64,000 nucleotides of DNA, from positions 1 to 64,000 of the IMG/VR virus record IMGVR_UViG_3300011113_000652; one strand, written 5' to 3'. The position numbers and the translations under genes were made by a program. The DNA is from a virus. The notes beneath the pieces are model-generated. The model was not told the DNA's origin and ran no database searches. It saw only the letters and a program-made list of their open reading frames with translations. Positions 1 to 8,603 of this stretch are shown here, piece after piece (within the stretch, counting starts at the first letter, position 1; the number at the start of each line of letters is the position of its first letter).

Positions 1-291
1 GAATTTATTAAAACCCTGGACTATCTCATACCCATCAGGGCCACAAGACAAAACGCACCAGTCAGTGACTACACCAATGTGATCAACGCACACGATCAAC
101 CCTTGCCTGAAGATCTCAGGCAGAAATATTTCAGCCATATGACTGCAGCGGATGTGCATGGATTCACGTTTGATCAGTGTTACGAATGGAGTATCGGTGA
201 TGCGGTCACTTGGGATCGCACACAACTGCACTGCACAGCCAGTGGCCCTACCGGTAAACTGTTTTTGACCATTTTCACTTTGCGTAAATAG
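1..291 (+). CDS. C-terminal part of a possible 2OG-Fe(II) oxygenase-like protein
   Basis: The frame is open from base 1 to a TAA at 289-291, so the gene starts upstream and only about 96 residues are visible. The end holds a G-D-A-V-T-W-D-R-x-x-L-H-C segment followed by a K-L-F-L-T-I-F-T strand. That resembles the last core strands of 2OG-Fe(II)/cupin-type oxygenases, where the distal His is followed by a basic residue. The proximal H-x-D motif would lie outside the window, so the assignment is tentative. Confidence 0.4.
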   Translation, partial: EFIKTLDYLIPIRATRQNAPVSDYTNVINAHDQPLPEDLRQKYFSHMTAADVHGFTFDQCYEWSIGDAVTWDRTQLHCTASGPTGKLFLTIFTLRK

Positions 292-320
292 CAACACAGC
301 GGTCTTGGCGTCACTCCCGC

Positions 321-349
321 TTTACAAACTCTGCCGCCTATGCTATAAT
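321..349 (+). promoter_or_regulatory. sigma70-type promoter upstream of queD
   Basis: TTTACA (321-326), a 17-nt spacer and a perfect TATAAT (344-349). Transcription would start near 356, just before the AGGAG (356-361) that serves the ATG at 368. It has the same architecture as nine other promoters in the window. Confidence 0.75.
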
Positions 350-367
350 CTAACATAGGAGAAATCG

Positions 368-817
368 ATGGCACGGTATTTTTCAACAAAACACTACGGA
401 CACAACATTGGTCTGTCAGCAGTATTCAGACAGCCCAATGCTGACCACAGTCACTGTCACTTGCTACATGGTTACAGTCTGGCGTTCACATTCACATTTG
501 GTTGTGACAGCCTAGACGATAAAAATTGGGCAGTGGACTTTGGCGGACTCAAAGAACTAAAAGCCTGGTTGGAAGATCATTTTGATCACAAGTTGGCCCT
601 GGATAAACGAGATCCACACTTGGCCAAGTTTGAAGAATTGGAAGAATTGGGACTGGTAGAGATTAGAATATTCAATGGAGTGGGTGCAGAGAAGTTTGCC
701 GAACACGCTTTCATGTTTGCTGATCAATTGATTCGAGAAAAGACCGATGGTCGTTGCTATTGCGTCAGGGTAGAATGTGCTGAACACGGTGCCAACAGTG
801 CCATCTACGAAGGATAA
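368..817 (+). CDS. queD: 6-carboxytetrahydropterin synthase-like protein (QueD/PTPS family)
   Basis: 149 aa. QueD converts dihydroneopterin triphosphate to 6-carboxytetrahydropterin, the second step to 7-deazaguanines (preQ0, queuosine, phage DNA modification). Seen: a cysteine in H-C-H-L-L-H-G-Y at residues 29-36, D-F-G-G-L-K near 60, an F-D-H-K-L segment, and a C-terminal V-R-V-E strand. By eye, two of the three usual zinc histidines are replaced: the first falls at F20 and the second His of HGH is Y36. I recall the same divergent form in marine myoviruses. The partner queE is at 8596. ATG 368 has AGGAG 7 nt upstream and a strong promoter. Confidence 0.85.
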   Translation: MARYFSTKHYGHNIGLSAVFRQPNADHSHCHLLHGYSLAFTFTFGCDSLDDKNWAVDFGGLKELKAWLEDHFDHKLALDKRDPHLAKFEELEELGLVEIRIFNGVGAEKFAEHAFMFADQLIREKTDGRCYCVRVECAEHGANSAIYEG

Positions 818-843
818 GATTTGTTTGCACCGTAAACGGCGTA

Positions 844-851
844 TATAAATA
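844..851 (+). promoter_or_regulatory. T4-like late promoter box TATAAATA
   Basis: A perfect match to the T4 late -10 element, 6 nt before the ATG of the next gene (857). Initiation at the usual distance would give an almost leaderless mRNA, so use of this copy is uncertain. Confidence 0.45.
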
Positions 852-856
852 TTGTC

Positions 857-2425
857 ATGAAAATACAATTACCCAATGAACTGATATGTTGTTTACCCAA
901 GGTCATTGATGATCCTGTGCGTATAGGTTGTGCCAGCGATGGTGGTTATATCATACCCCGAATGCTGTTGGACCACTGCGATGACCTGCTGAGTTGTGGG
1001 CTAGGAGAAAACTGGAGTTTTGATCGAGGCTGGCGAGAGCTCAAGCCCCAGGCCAAAATACACATGTATGATGGAACTGTGAACATCAACAACATGAAAG
1101 ATTACCTGCGTGCCCCTTACCAAGATTTTTTTTCCAACAAGGCCACACACTACGTAGAAAACATAGGTCCAGGATACACTGCATTCTCCACGGCCATCCA
1201 GCGTTTGGACAGCCGACGAGTCTTGCTCAAGATGGACATCGAAGGTGGTGAATTCCCACTCATTGATGAGATTTTGGCCAATCGAGAGATTTTTCCTGGC
1301 ATAGTGATTGAAATCCATTTTGCCAATTATCGCAGACAACAATTTGTCGACACAGTAAAAAAACTACAGACTGAATATGTGTTGGTGCATCTACACGGAA
1401 ACAACCACACTCCATTGAGCGCCGACGGCAGCTGTGACTGTTATGAATTTACTTTTTTACGACACGATCTCTGCACAAACTTTGCCAATCGTCCAGAGTT
1501 TTATCTGCCGGGCATAGATCTCAGCAATGTACCGGGCATAGATGACTATGAATTTTATTTTGAAAAACCCAGCAATGAATTTTCAATTGCGGTGTTGTTG
1601 CCCAGTCGAGGTCGCACCAACGAGTTGACAGCCAGCGTGACCAGCATCATAGAACGTGCCGACGACGCTTCTGACCTACAACTGGTGTTTGGGTTTGACA
1701 ACGATGATGAAACAGGATTGAACCATTTCACATCTGTGATACAGCCTTGGCTGGATGAGCGAGACATAGCCTACGAAGCTCGGGCCTTTGAAAGCATGGG
1801 CTACGAAGGGCTGAATCATTACTATAACTATCTGGCACAACAGGCTTCAGCTGACTGGTTGTTTGTCTGGAACGACGATGCTGTGATGGAAACACAGGGT
1901 TGGGATCAAGTTGTCAGAGCCCACGATGGCCAATTCAAAGTGCTCAAAGTGCATACTCACAACGAGCATCCCTACAGCATATTCCCCATAATGCCCGCAG
2001 CCTGGTATGAACAGCTAGGACAGTTGAGTCGTCATCAGATGATCGATGCCGAGATCAGCCAGATAGCCTACATGTTGGACATGATAGAGATCGTGGACAT
2101 TGACGTGACACACAATCAAGTGGAGTTGGTCCAGAACAACACAGAAGTTATCAAACCCAAGCACAGATTTGAAGGCAATCCCGAGGATGTTCAAGACTTC
2201 CATTATCCTCCAACCATAGAACAACGTCATGACGACTGTGATCGACTTTGCGCCTACATGAAAAGCCTGGGGCAGGATACCAGCTTTTGGCAAGGTGTCA
2301 AGGACAAAACTCGAGATCCATGGGAACGGCTCAAGGCCAATGACATCAATCATCACATGTTCCAATTTGACATGGCCTATGACGGCACCAACATAACAAG
2401 CATCACACAACCAGGCGAATCCTAA
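857..2425 (+). CDS. FkbM-like methyltransferase fused to a GT-A-like glycosyltransferase
   Basis: 522 aa with two domains. Residues ~1-225 resemble FkbM-type SAM methyltransferases: a G-C-A-S-D-G-G-Y start, L-S-C-G-L-G-E-N as SAM-binding loop, and the FkbM signature L-L-K-M-D-I-E-G-G-E-F. Residues ~243-522 begin A-V-L-L-P-S-R-G-R-T and contain W-L-F-V-W-N-D-D-A, a plausible metal/nucleotide-sugar DxD site. The second domain is clearly paralogous to the stand-alone gene at 3068. Probably attaches and methylates a sugar; the acceptor is unknown. ATG 857 is the first in-frame start. Confidence 0.7.
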   Translation: MKIQLPNELICCLPKVIDDPVRIGCASDGGYIIPRMLLDHCDDLLSCGLGENWSFDRGWRELKPQAKIHMYDGTVNINNMKDYLRAPYQDFFSNKATHYVENIGPGYTAFSTAIQRLDSRRVLLKMDIEGGEFPLIDEILANREIFPGIVIEIHFANYRRQQFVDTVKKLQTEYVLVHLHGNNHTPLSADGSCDCYEFTFLRHDLCTNFANRPEFYLPGIDLSNVPGIDDYEFYFEKPSNEFSIAVLLPSRGRTNELTASVTSIIERADDASDLQLVFGFDNDDETGLNHFTSVIQPWLDERDIAYEARAFESMGYEGLNHYYNYLAQQASADWLFVWNDDAVMETQGWDQVVRAHDGQFKVLKVHTHNEHPYSIFPIMPAAWYEQLGQLSRHQMIDAEISQIAYMLDMIEIVDIDVTHNQVELVQNNTEVIKPKHRFEGNPEDVQDFHYPPTIEQRHDDCDRLCAYMKSLGQDTSFWQGVKDKTRDPWERLKANDINHHMFQFDMAYDGTNITSITQPGES

Positions 2426-2433
2426 TCAACTGT

Positions 2434-3063
2434 ATGAAAATTTTCTTGACCGGGGGCAACAGTGGAATTGGTCGGGCCGTAAAACAGCTACTGGGCCGCC
2501 AAGGGCACGTGATTACAGCCCCCACGAGACAAGAATTTGATCTCGGTGATTTTGCCGCAATAGACCGTTTGGATCTAGCAGATTACGATGTGGTAGTGAA
2601 TTGTGCAGGCGCCAATGGCGGTGCATATCTGGGCTGGCACAATAATTCTTGGCAGAATCAAAGCAATCATGTGGCTGTGAATTTCACAGCGCCTTTGTTG
2701 TTGGCCAAACAATACACACGGCAAAGAACCACAGGACAATTCATCTACATAACCAGTACCAGTGCAGATGATCCCATCAGCTATACCATATTCATGGTAG
2801 GCTCCAAGATCGCCCTGCGCCAAAGCCTAAACGCCGTCAAGCGAGACTATCCTGGAATCTTGTTCACTGAGATCATTCCTGGAAAGACCCAGACCAACAT
2901 GTTGCAACAAAATTATCAAGGTACCCGCTCGGACCAAGACATAGCTGATGAATATGCACGTGGTCCTGTGCTGGATCCGGACCAGGTGGCTCATACCATT
3001 GCCCTGGCCATTGAATTAAAATTGGATCGCGTGGGCATATCTCCGCAAAAAATTAAAAACTAA
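2434..3063 (+). CDS. short-chain dehydrogenase/reductase with altered active site
   Basis: 209 aa. The N-terminal T-G-G-N-S-G-I-G is the NAD(P)-binding loop and V-N-C-A-G the structural NAG motif. In the catalytic stretch the usual Y-x-x-x-K reads M-V-G-S-K, so Tyr appears replaced by Met although the Ser pair (T-S-T-S) and Lys remain. It may therefore bind a nucleotide sugar without classic oxidoreduction, or use another tyrosine nearby (Y-T-I-F). The second SDR of this region (5555) has an intact Y-S-A-S-K. Sits between the two glycosyltransferase-domain genes. Confidence 0.75.
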   Translation: MKIFLTGGNSGIGRAVKQLLGRQGHVITAPTRQEFDLGDFAAIDRLDLADYDVVVNCAGANGGAYLGWHNNSWQNQSNHVAVNFTAPLLLAKQYTRQRTTGQFIYITSTSADDPISYTIFMVGSKIALRQSLNAVKRDYPGILFTEIIPGKTQTNMLQQNYQGTRSDQDIADEYARGPVLDPDQVAHTIALAIELKLDRVGISPQKIKN

Positions 3064-3067
3064 AACT

Positions 3068-3925
3068 ATGAAATCACGACAATATAACATAGCTGTACTA
3101 TTACCCACACACAAGCGCACAGATGCCTTGCGTCGCAGCCTGTTCAGCCTGATTGATCTGGCACATGATCTAGACTCTGTACAGTTTAGATTTGGCATTG
3201 ACAACAATGATGACATAGGTCTCAACTATTTTACTGACAACATACAACCAGAATTGGATGAACGAAACATAAACTATGAAGCCTTGGGATTTGAACCCTT
3301 GGGCTATGCTGGACTCAATCAATATTTCAACACGCTGGCTCGAGATGCCGATGCTGACTGGTTGTTTGTATGGTGTGATGACGCTATCATGCAAACACAA
3401 GATTGGGATCAGCGCATACGAGAATGCACCGGAGAGTTTCGATTGCTCAAGGTGCACACACACAACGAACATCCTTACAGCATATTTCCTATCTATCCTG
3501 CAGAATGGATCGAAACCCTGGGCTACGTCAGCCGGCACCAAATGGGCGATGCTGAAAGCAGCCAAATGGCCTATTGGTTGGATATAATGAAAATAATCGA
3601 AGTAGATGTCACGCACGATCGTGCTGACCTCACCGGCAACAACGAAGACGAAGCCTATCAAAAAAGAGAACTGCTGGAAGGTAATCCCAGCAATCCTCGA
3701 GATCTACACAATGAGTTTTTTGTAAAGCACAGATACATTGATGCTGAACGCCTGGCTGCATACATGAAATCTCGTGGCCTCAGCACACAATGGTGGGAAG
3801 ACACCAAGAGTGGAAAAATTCCCGCCATGAAACGACTCAAGGAAAATGACCCAAACAATCAGATAGTTTCTTTCACAAGAGTCACAGATGCCAATGGTCA
3901 GATCAGAATGGTGGCCATAAAATAA
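3068..3925 (+). CDS. glycosyltransferase-like protein, paralogue of the 857-2425 C-terminal domain
   Basis: 285 aa. Starts A-V-L-L-P-T-H-K-R-T and carries W-L-F-V-W-C-D-D-A near residue 102, the equivalent of a GT-A DxD motif. A conserved L-K-V-H-T-H-N-E-H-P-Y-S-I-F-P block is identical to the paralogue upstream. It looks like a duplication of that domain without the methyltransferase. The stop overlaps the next start (TAATG), indicating coupled translation. Donor and acceptor cannot be predicted. Confidence 0.65.
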   Translation: MKSRQYNIAVLLPTHKRTDALRRSLFSLIDLAHDLDSVQFRFGIDNNDDIGLNYFTDNIQPELDERNINYEALGFEPLGYAGLNQYFNTLARDADADWLFVWCDDAIMQTQDWDQRIRECTGEFRLLKVHTHNEHPYSIFPIYPAEWIETLGYVSRHQMGDAESSQMAYWLDIMKIIEVDVTHDRADLTGNNEDEAYQKRELLEGNPSNPRDLHNEFFVKHRYIDAERLAAYMKSRGLSTQWWEDTKSGKIPAMKRLKENDPNNQIVSFTRVTDANGQIRMVAIK

Positions 3926-5154
3926 TGACAAATATAACTACCAGCCAAGCGGTGACACGCTGTTTGATCAGCCGGCAACCAGTGGCAAAAATACTTGACT
4001 TTGGTCAGCATGCCTATGCAGACACGTTTATTGCTGAGAATCAACTCAATCTCAGCGAGCCGGTGTTTCCACTACAGGTCAATCTCAACGCCGACTCTGG
4101 CAGCATACAGTTGGGCTATGTGAGCCATGCCGAGGATCGTTACAGTCTCTACAGCTACAGCTACACTTCCAGCAACAGCCAGACAGCCAGAAATCACTGG
4201 GACGAATATGCCGCCACAGTCAAACAACGGTGTGCATCGATGAAATTTGCAGTTGAAATTGGCAGCAACGATGGTTATTTGATCAATCAATTCCGCGACA
4301 ACGAGATCAGAGCTATCGGCATTGATCCCAGCATGGACATGTGTCGTATTGCCAAAGAACGTGGCGTAGAAGTCATGCCAGCCATGTTCTGCGAACCTGT
4401 GGCCAAAGATCTGGCCAAGCGTGTGGGCGGTGCCAATGTTGTCATGGCCAACAATGTGTTCAATCATGCCAACGATCCTGTGAGTTTTGCTAGAGCCGTA
4501 TGTCAGTTGCTGGCCGATGATGGCTTGTTTGTGTTTGAAGTGCCTTATTGGCTCAGCATGATTGAGTCGGGTCGTTTCACTGACATGGTCTATCACGAAC
4601 ACCCCACATACTTTACCATCAAGATGGCCTGGAACACACTTAAGGCCGCGGGCTTAGAAATCACAGACTTTGATGTGGTCGACTATCATGGCGGCAGTCT
4701 GCGAGTGTTTGCTCGTCGTGACACAGGAGGTGCCATGCCGGTGCAGATAGAGGATGCCATAGCACGTGAAACGCAAGTGGGCTTGTTTGATCCGCGTTTT
4801 TATCAAGTTGTACAACGCAGATTTGAACAACAACGAGATCAATGGTTGCGCCAGTTCTATGAAATACGCCAGAACGAACCTGATGCTGTGTTCATAGGTG
4901 TAGGTGCTGCTGCCAAGGCCAATACCTGGCTGACCTGGCATGGTCTCAACAAAACACACTTGAAATACATAACTGATTCCAGCGCATTCAAACAAGGCAA
5001 ATACACTCCCTTGAGCAGGATACCTATCGCCGACGATGCTGTGTTTGCTCAATATGACAGACCTTATGCCATGATCCTGAGCTGGAACATTGGTGCAGGC
5101 CTCAAGCAAGCCATACTAAATATCAACCCCAACACAAGGTTTATCTCACAATGA
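3925..5154 (+). CDS. class I SAM-dependent methyltransferase, sugar C-methyltransferase type
   Basis: 409 aa, the size of NDP-sugar C-methyltransferases with an N-terminal zinc-like domain, a Rossmann methyltransferase core and a C-terminal domain. Seen: V-E-I-G-S-N-D-G-Y near residue 110 as SAM loop, I-G-I-D-P-S as the acidic strand-2 end, A-N-N-V-F-N-H-A-N-D as motif after strand 4, and I-G-V-G-A-A-A-K-A-N near 320, typical of the C-terminal domain. The paired CxxC motifs expected at the N-terminus are not evident, so zinc may not be bound. Overlaps both neighbours by 1-4 nt. Confidence 0.75.
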   Translation: MTNITTSQAVTRCLISRQPVAKILDFGQHAYADTFIAENQLNLSEPVFPLQVNLNADSGSIQLGYVSHAEDRYSLYSYSYTSSNSQTARNHWDEYAATVKQRCASMKFAVEIGSNDGYLINQFRDNEIRAIGIDPSMDMCRIAKERGVEVMPAMFCEPVAKDLAKRVGGANVVMANNVFNHANDPVSFARAVCQLLADDGLFVFEVPYWLSMIESGRFTDMVYHEHPTYFTIKMAWNTLKAAGLEITDFDVVDYHGGSLRVFARRDTGGAMPVQIEDAIARETQVGLFDPRFYQVVQRRFEQQRDQWLRQFYEIRQNEPDAVFIGVGAAAKANTWLTWHGLNKTHLKYITDSSAFKQGKYTPLSRIPIADDAVFAQYDRPYAMILSWNIGAGLKQAILNINPNTRFISQ

Positions 5155-5558
5155 AATACTACAACATAAACAAAAACATTGAAAAAGGTCTAGGACAACA
5201 CACCGACGATCGTGGCACCATCACAGACTTGTTTTATGCCCGCAACATGAATCATGGGTGTATCATTACCAACGCACCATTGGCAGTGCGAGGCAATCAC
5301 TATCACAAGTTGACCACACAGTATACCCTGGTGCTGAGTGGCACCCTAACCTACTATAGCAAACCTGTGGACAGTGATGAGCCTGCCCAAGCATTCATAG
5401 CTGGACACGGAGACATGATTATCAGCGAGCCCAACGAGATTCATGCCATGCGTACAGGAGAACACGGTTGTACCTTTTTGGCCTTTGCTGAGGGTCCGCG
5501 AGGCGGCGAAGATTATGAAAGCGATACCTACAGAGTTGACAGCATAGTTCGAGGATGA
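5151..5558 (+). CDS. WxcM/FdtA-like cupin, possible sugar ketoisomerase
   Basis: 135 aa single cupin domain. N-H-Y-H-K near residue 50 and a later N-E-I-H segment give the histidines of the double-stranded beta-helix. D-D-R-G-T-I-T-D near residue 20 is typical of sugar 3,4-ketoisomerase and capsule-type cupins. ATGA overlaps on both sides place it in the coupled sugar operon, suggesting it processes a keto-sugar nucleotide made by the neighbouring dehydrogenases. Confidence 0.7.
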   Translation: MKYYNINKNIEKGLGQHTDDRGTITDLFYARNMNHGCIITNAPLAVRGNHYHKLTTQYTLVLSGTLTYYSKPVDSDEPAQAFIAGHGDMIISEPNEIHAMRTGEHGCTFLAFAEGPRGGEDYESDTYRVDSIVRG

Positions 5559-6175
5559 AAAAACCCATAGCCTGCATATTTGGACACAAGGGCGGCATAG
5601 GTCGAGCCACCAAGGATGCCTTTTTGGCCCAAGGATATAGAATAATTCCTGTGCATCGAGAGGTGTTGGATCTCAACAGCAAAGATGCAGACAGCCTGAT
5701 AGATTCGTTGTTGACCAATGGTCAACCTGATGTGATTGTCAACGCAGCCGGAGTGTTTTACAATGGCTGGCAACAGGAACATCAAGAAACCATGAACGTA
5801 AATGTGGGCAGCAATTGGAGCATTTTAAGACATTACATGAACCCCGACAATCAAACAAAACCTACTAGAATAATCATGGTGGGTTCCAGCAGTCACAGCG
5901 GTGGTCGAAAATTATATCCCCTGTATTCGGCCAGCAAGGCTGCGGTATACAATCTGTGGCAAAGTGTCAGTCAAGCACTGGTAGATACCGACGTTGCAGT
6001 AGATTTGATAAACCCAGTCAGAACTTTGACTCGGATGAGCACAGGCGGTGGCAAGAAAATTGATCCCAATTTGGATTATTTGCAACCCGAACAGGTAGCA
6101 GAACGAATCATGCAGTTGGTAAATGAAAATCTACCCAGTAGATGTATAGAAATGACTTATGAGGACGTGAAATGA
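5555..6175 (+). CDS. short-chain dehydrogenase/reductase (intact active site)
   Basis: 206 aa. G-H-K-G-G-I-G-R near residue 9 is the dinucleotide-binding loop, V-N-A-A-G the NAG motif, V-G-S-S-S supplies the catalytic Ser and Y-S-A-S-K the catalytic Tyr/Lys. Probably reduces a keto-sugar or related carbonyl made by the operon. ATGA junctions on both sides. Confidence 0.8.
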   Translation: MKKPIACIFGHKGGIGRATKDAFLAQGYRIIPVHREVLDLNSKDADSLIDSLLTNGQPDVIVNAAGVFYNGWQQEHQETMNVNVGSNWSILRHYMNPDNQTKPTRIIMVGSSSHSGGRKLYPLYSASKAAVYNLWQSVSQALVDTDVAVDLINPVRTLTRMSTGGGKKIDPNLDYLQPEQVAERIMQLVNENLPSRCIEMTYEDVK

Positions 6176-6948
6176 AAATAGGAATTATTGGAAAAGGAAC
6201 AGTTGGATCAGCTGTGTTTGAAGGATTGGAATATCTTGGTCATACCATGAGTTTCTTTGATCCCAAGTACGCAGGATCTACAATTTTAGATGTGCTAGAC
6301 ACAGATGTGGTATTCATCAGTGTGCCCACCGATCAGGCCGCCAATGGCGACTGTGATACCAGTATCGTAGACAACGTGGTTGCCGAACTGGCCATCAACA
6401 ACTATCCGGGCCTGGTGTCGATCAAGAGCACAGTGATTCCTGGCACCACAGATCGACTGCAACAACTGTATCCCACATTGCGCATGAGCATGGTTCCGGA
6501 ATTCCTGCGGGCCAAGAGTGCATTGGCTGACTTTGTTTACAATCATGACTTGTTGGTAGTAGGTTGCTACAACCGAGAAGATGCTGACATTATAGTAGAA
6601 CTACACGGCAGTTTCCCACAACACGTGGCCAGAGTTACTCCTACCGAAGCCGAAGTTATCAAGTATTTCAACAACGTGCATCATGCCATGAGCGTGACCT
6701 TTGCCAACATTGCCTACGATGTGTGTGGCAAGCTGGGTGCCAACTACATGAATGTGTACAAGGCCATTGTCAAACGTGAATGTTTCAATCCAGCCTACTT
6801 GATGGCCAACAAAAACATGCGTGGCTATGGTGGACATTGCCTGCCCAAGGATACCAGTGCTTGGAACAACTTGATTAAAAATTTGGATCTGCCTTACAAC
6901 ATGATCCAAAGTGTAATAGACGACAACAAAAAGGTAAAATCTCAATGA
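6172..6948 (+). CDS. short UDP-glucose/GDP-mannose dehydrogenase family protein
   Basis: 258 aa against roughly 400-450 for the family. It has the NAD loop G-I-I-G-K-G-T-V-G, the S-T-V-I-P-G-T-T substrate loop, and the catalytic-cysteine motif G-Y-G-G-H-C-L-P-K-D near residue 220. It ends just after this motif, so the C-terminal UDP-binding domain is missing with no downstream remnant. It is a clean short form and not a frameshift. The ATGA overlap with the next gene supports a functional unit. A full-length homologue is at 9453. Confidence 0.8.
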   Translation: MKIGIIGKGTVGSAVFEGLEYLGHTMSFFDPKYAGSTILDVLDTDVVFISVPTDQAANGDCDTSIVDNVVAELAINNYPGLVSIKSTVIPGTTDRLQQLYPTLRMSMVPEFLRAKSALADFVYNHDLLVVGCYNREDADIIVELHGSFPQHVARVTPTEAEVIKYFNNVHHAMSVTFANIAYDVCGKLGANYMNVYKAIVKRECFNPAYLMANKNMRGYGGHCLPKDTSAWNNLIKNLDLPYNMIQSVIDDNKKVKSQ

Positions 6949-7847
6949 AAATATTGGTAACCGGTGCCAGCGGCCTCCTAGGCACAGAAATCTGCCGCCA
7001 ACTCAAACAAGAAGATGGGCATGAAGTCTGGGCCGTGGACAATCACAGTCGTAGTAAAACAGTGCCCATGTGTGATAGATTTTTTGAACTGGATCTAACC
7101 AATTCGGCCAGTTTTGCAAACATGCCCACAGATTTTGATTATATCTATCACTATGCAGCCATCAACGGCACCAAGAATTTCTATGAGCGGCCCAATGAAG
7201 TATTATGGACCAACATGGTCACCGACTTCAACATGTTTGAACTGGCGGCCCTGTGCGGCAAAAAACTACAAAAATTTGTGTATGCTTCCAGCAGTGAAGT
7301 GGTCAGCGATGATCCACAGACACCAGTCAAAGAAAATTTAGATGTCACCATCCGGGGCATCCATAACCCACGCTGGAGTTATAGATTGCCCAAGATTTGT
7401 GCAGAAAACTTTTTAAACAACTGCCAGTTTCCCTGGGTGATTTTCCGCTACTTCAATGTGTATGGAGACAACAGCAAGCCAGGACATTTTCTAGCAGATC
7501 AAATTGAAAAAATACGCAATGGTGTGTTTGAAGTGGTTGGCCCTGAAGAAACCCGCAGTTTCTGTCATGTGGAAGATGCGGTGCGTGCCACCATACACAT
7601 GAGCCGTGCTGTGGAAAACAGCTTGCTGAACATTGGCAACGACCGTGAAATCACCATCATGGAGGCAGCCCAAACCATTGCCAAGTGCATGGGACATACG
7701 GATCCAGTTTGGATGACCACGCCTGGCAAGGTCGGAAGCACGGCCACACGCAGACCCGATATCTCCAAACTAAAAAGTGTTTTGAAAGATTATCGTCCCA
7801 GGACTTTTGAGCAAGGTGTCCAAGAAATCATTGACAAAATGAAGTGA
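6945..7847 (+). CDS. NAD-dependent epimerase/dehydratase (extended SDR)
   Basis: 300 aa. N-terminal G-A-S-G-L-L-G-T-E NAD loop, Y-H-Y-A-A after strand 4, Y-A-S-S-S-E-V with the catalytic Ser, and a Y-R-L-P-K Tyr/Lys pair. R-Y-F-N-V-Y-G-D is the usual substrate-domain motif. Acts on a nucleotide-activated sugar, and is the last gene of the ATGA-coupled chain that begins at 3925. Confidence 0.85.
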   Translation: MKILVTGASGLLGTEICRQLKQEDGHEVWAVDNHSRSKTVPMCDRFFELDLTNSASFANMPTDFDYIYHYAAINGTKNFYERPNEVLWTNMVTDFNMFELAALCGKKLQKFVYASSSEVVSDDPQTPVKENLDVTIRGIHNPRWSYRLPKICAENFLNNCQFPWVIFRYFNVYGDNSKPGHFLADQIEKIRNGVFEVVGPEETRSFCHVEDAVRATIHMSRAVENSLLNIGNDREITIMEAAQTIAKCMGHTDPVWMTTPGKVGSTATRRPDISKLKSVLKDYRPRTFEQGVQEIIDKMK

Positions 7848-7859
7848 TTGCCGTATAAT
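7831..7859 (+). promoter_or_regulatory. sigma70-type promoter inside the end of the epimerase gene
   Basis: TTGACA (7831-7836), 17-nt spacer, TATAAT (7854-7859). Perfect consensus hexamers. The -35 lies in the epimerase coding region and transcription would begin right at the phosphoribosyltransferase start (7865), giving a very short leader. Confidence 0.75.
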
Positions 7860-7864
7860 AAAGT

Positions 7865-8401
7865 ATGAAAAAAATCTATCATACTTGGCAAGATGTTGAG
7901 CGTCAAGCACAGGAAATCCTGCGTCAAATTAATCTGGACCGATGGAGGCCCGACTATGTGGTTGGTCTCACCCGCGGTGGCTTGGTTCCGGCCAACTTAA
8001 TCAGCCAATATCTCGGTTGCAGGATGGAAACACTCAAAGTTAGTCTGCGTGACGATACTGAATGTGAAAGTAACTGTTGGATGGCCGAAGATGCATTTGG
8101 TTATGGCGGCGATGATGGTAGCCAAGCTGAATCACTGAAAAAAAATATCTTGATCGTGGATGACATCAACGATTCGGGTGCTACATTAAACTGGATACGC
8201 AATGATTGGATGAGCAGTTGTTTCAGCACCAGTCCAGTGTGGGATCACATCTGGGGTCACAATGTTCGTGTGGCAGTGCTGGTTGACAACGAATCAAGCA
8301 AGTCGGAAATTCCAGTCAGTTACAGTGCAGTTGATCTAAATAAAGCTGAAGAAGATTGTTGGATTGTTTTTCCTTGGGAAGATTGGTGGCAATCTAAATA
8401 A
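7865..8401 (+). CDS. type I phosphoribosyltransferase
   Basis: 178 aa. V-V-G-L-T-R-G-G-L near residue 33 and the PRPP-binding signature I-L-I-V-D-D-I-N-D-S-G-A-T near residue 96 identify a type I PRTase, closest in layout to xanthine/hypoxanthine-guanine enzymes. The flexible-loop region carries an acidic G-Y-G-G-D-D-G insertion. A role in purine or 7-deazapurine salvage would suit the nearby queE, but the base specificity is not visible. Confidence 0.85.
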   Translation: MKKIYHTWQDVERQAQEILRQINLDRWRPDYVVGLTRGGLVPANLISQYLGCRMETLKVSLRDDTECESNCWMAEDAFGYGGDDGSQAESLKKNILIVDDINDSGATLNWIRNDWMSSCFSTSPVWDHIWGHNVRVAVLVDNESSKSEIPVSYSAVDLNKAEEDCWIVFPWEDWWQSK

Positions 8402-8405
8402 GCAT

Positions 8406-8603
8406 ATGAAAATAAAATATCGTAAACCCACTTTAATAGAACAAATGACCGAAGCCATTGCAACGGCCAAACAACCCATAGACTATTTTGAGCTCTCGCA
8501 AACAGAATTTCAATCAGTGTTTAATAATTTGGATAAAACCAATTCCAAAAACACAGTCGCATATTCATACAAAGGTATCGCTATAAAGGTCGCAGATGAG
8601 TAA
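8406..8603 (+). CDS. small hypothetical protein
   Basis: 65 aa from ATG 8406; an upstream in-frame start at 8364 would overlap the previous gene by 38 nt. Overlaps queE by 8 nt. No motif recognised. The C-terminus T-V-A-Y-S-Y-K-G-I-A-I-K-V looks like a beta hairpin. Confidence 0.6.
   Translation: MKIKYRKPTLIEQMTEAIATAKQPIDYFELSQTEFQSVFNNLDKTNSKNTVAYSYKGIAIKVADE

Noticed and set aside
292-367. Possible preQ1 riboswitch before queD
   Set aside because: The gap contains a consensus promoter whose start leaves only about 12 nt of leader, too short for an aptamer.
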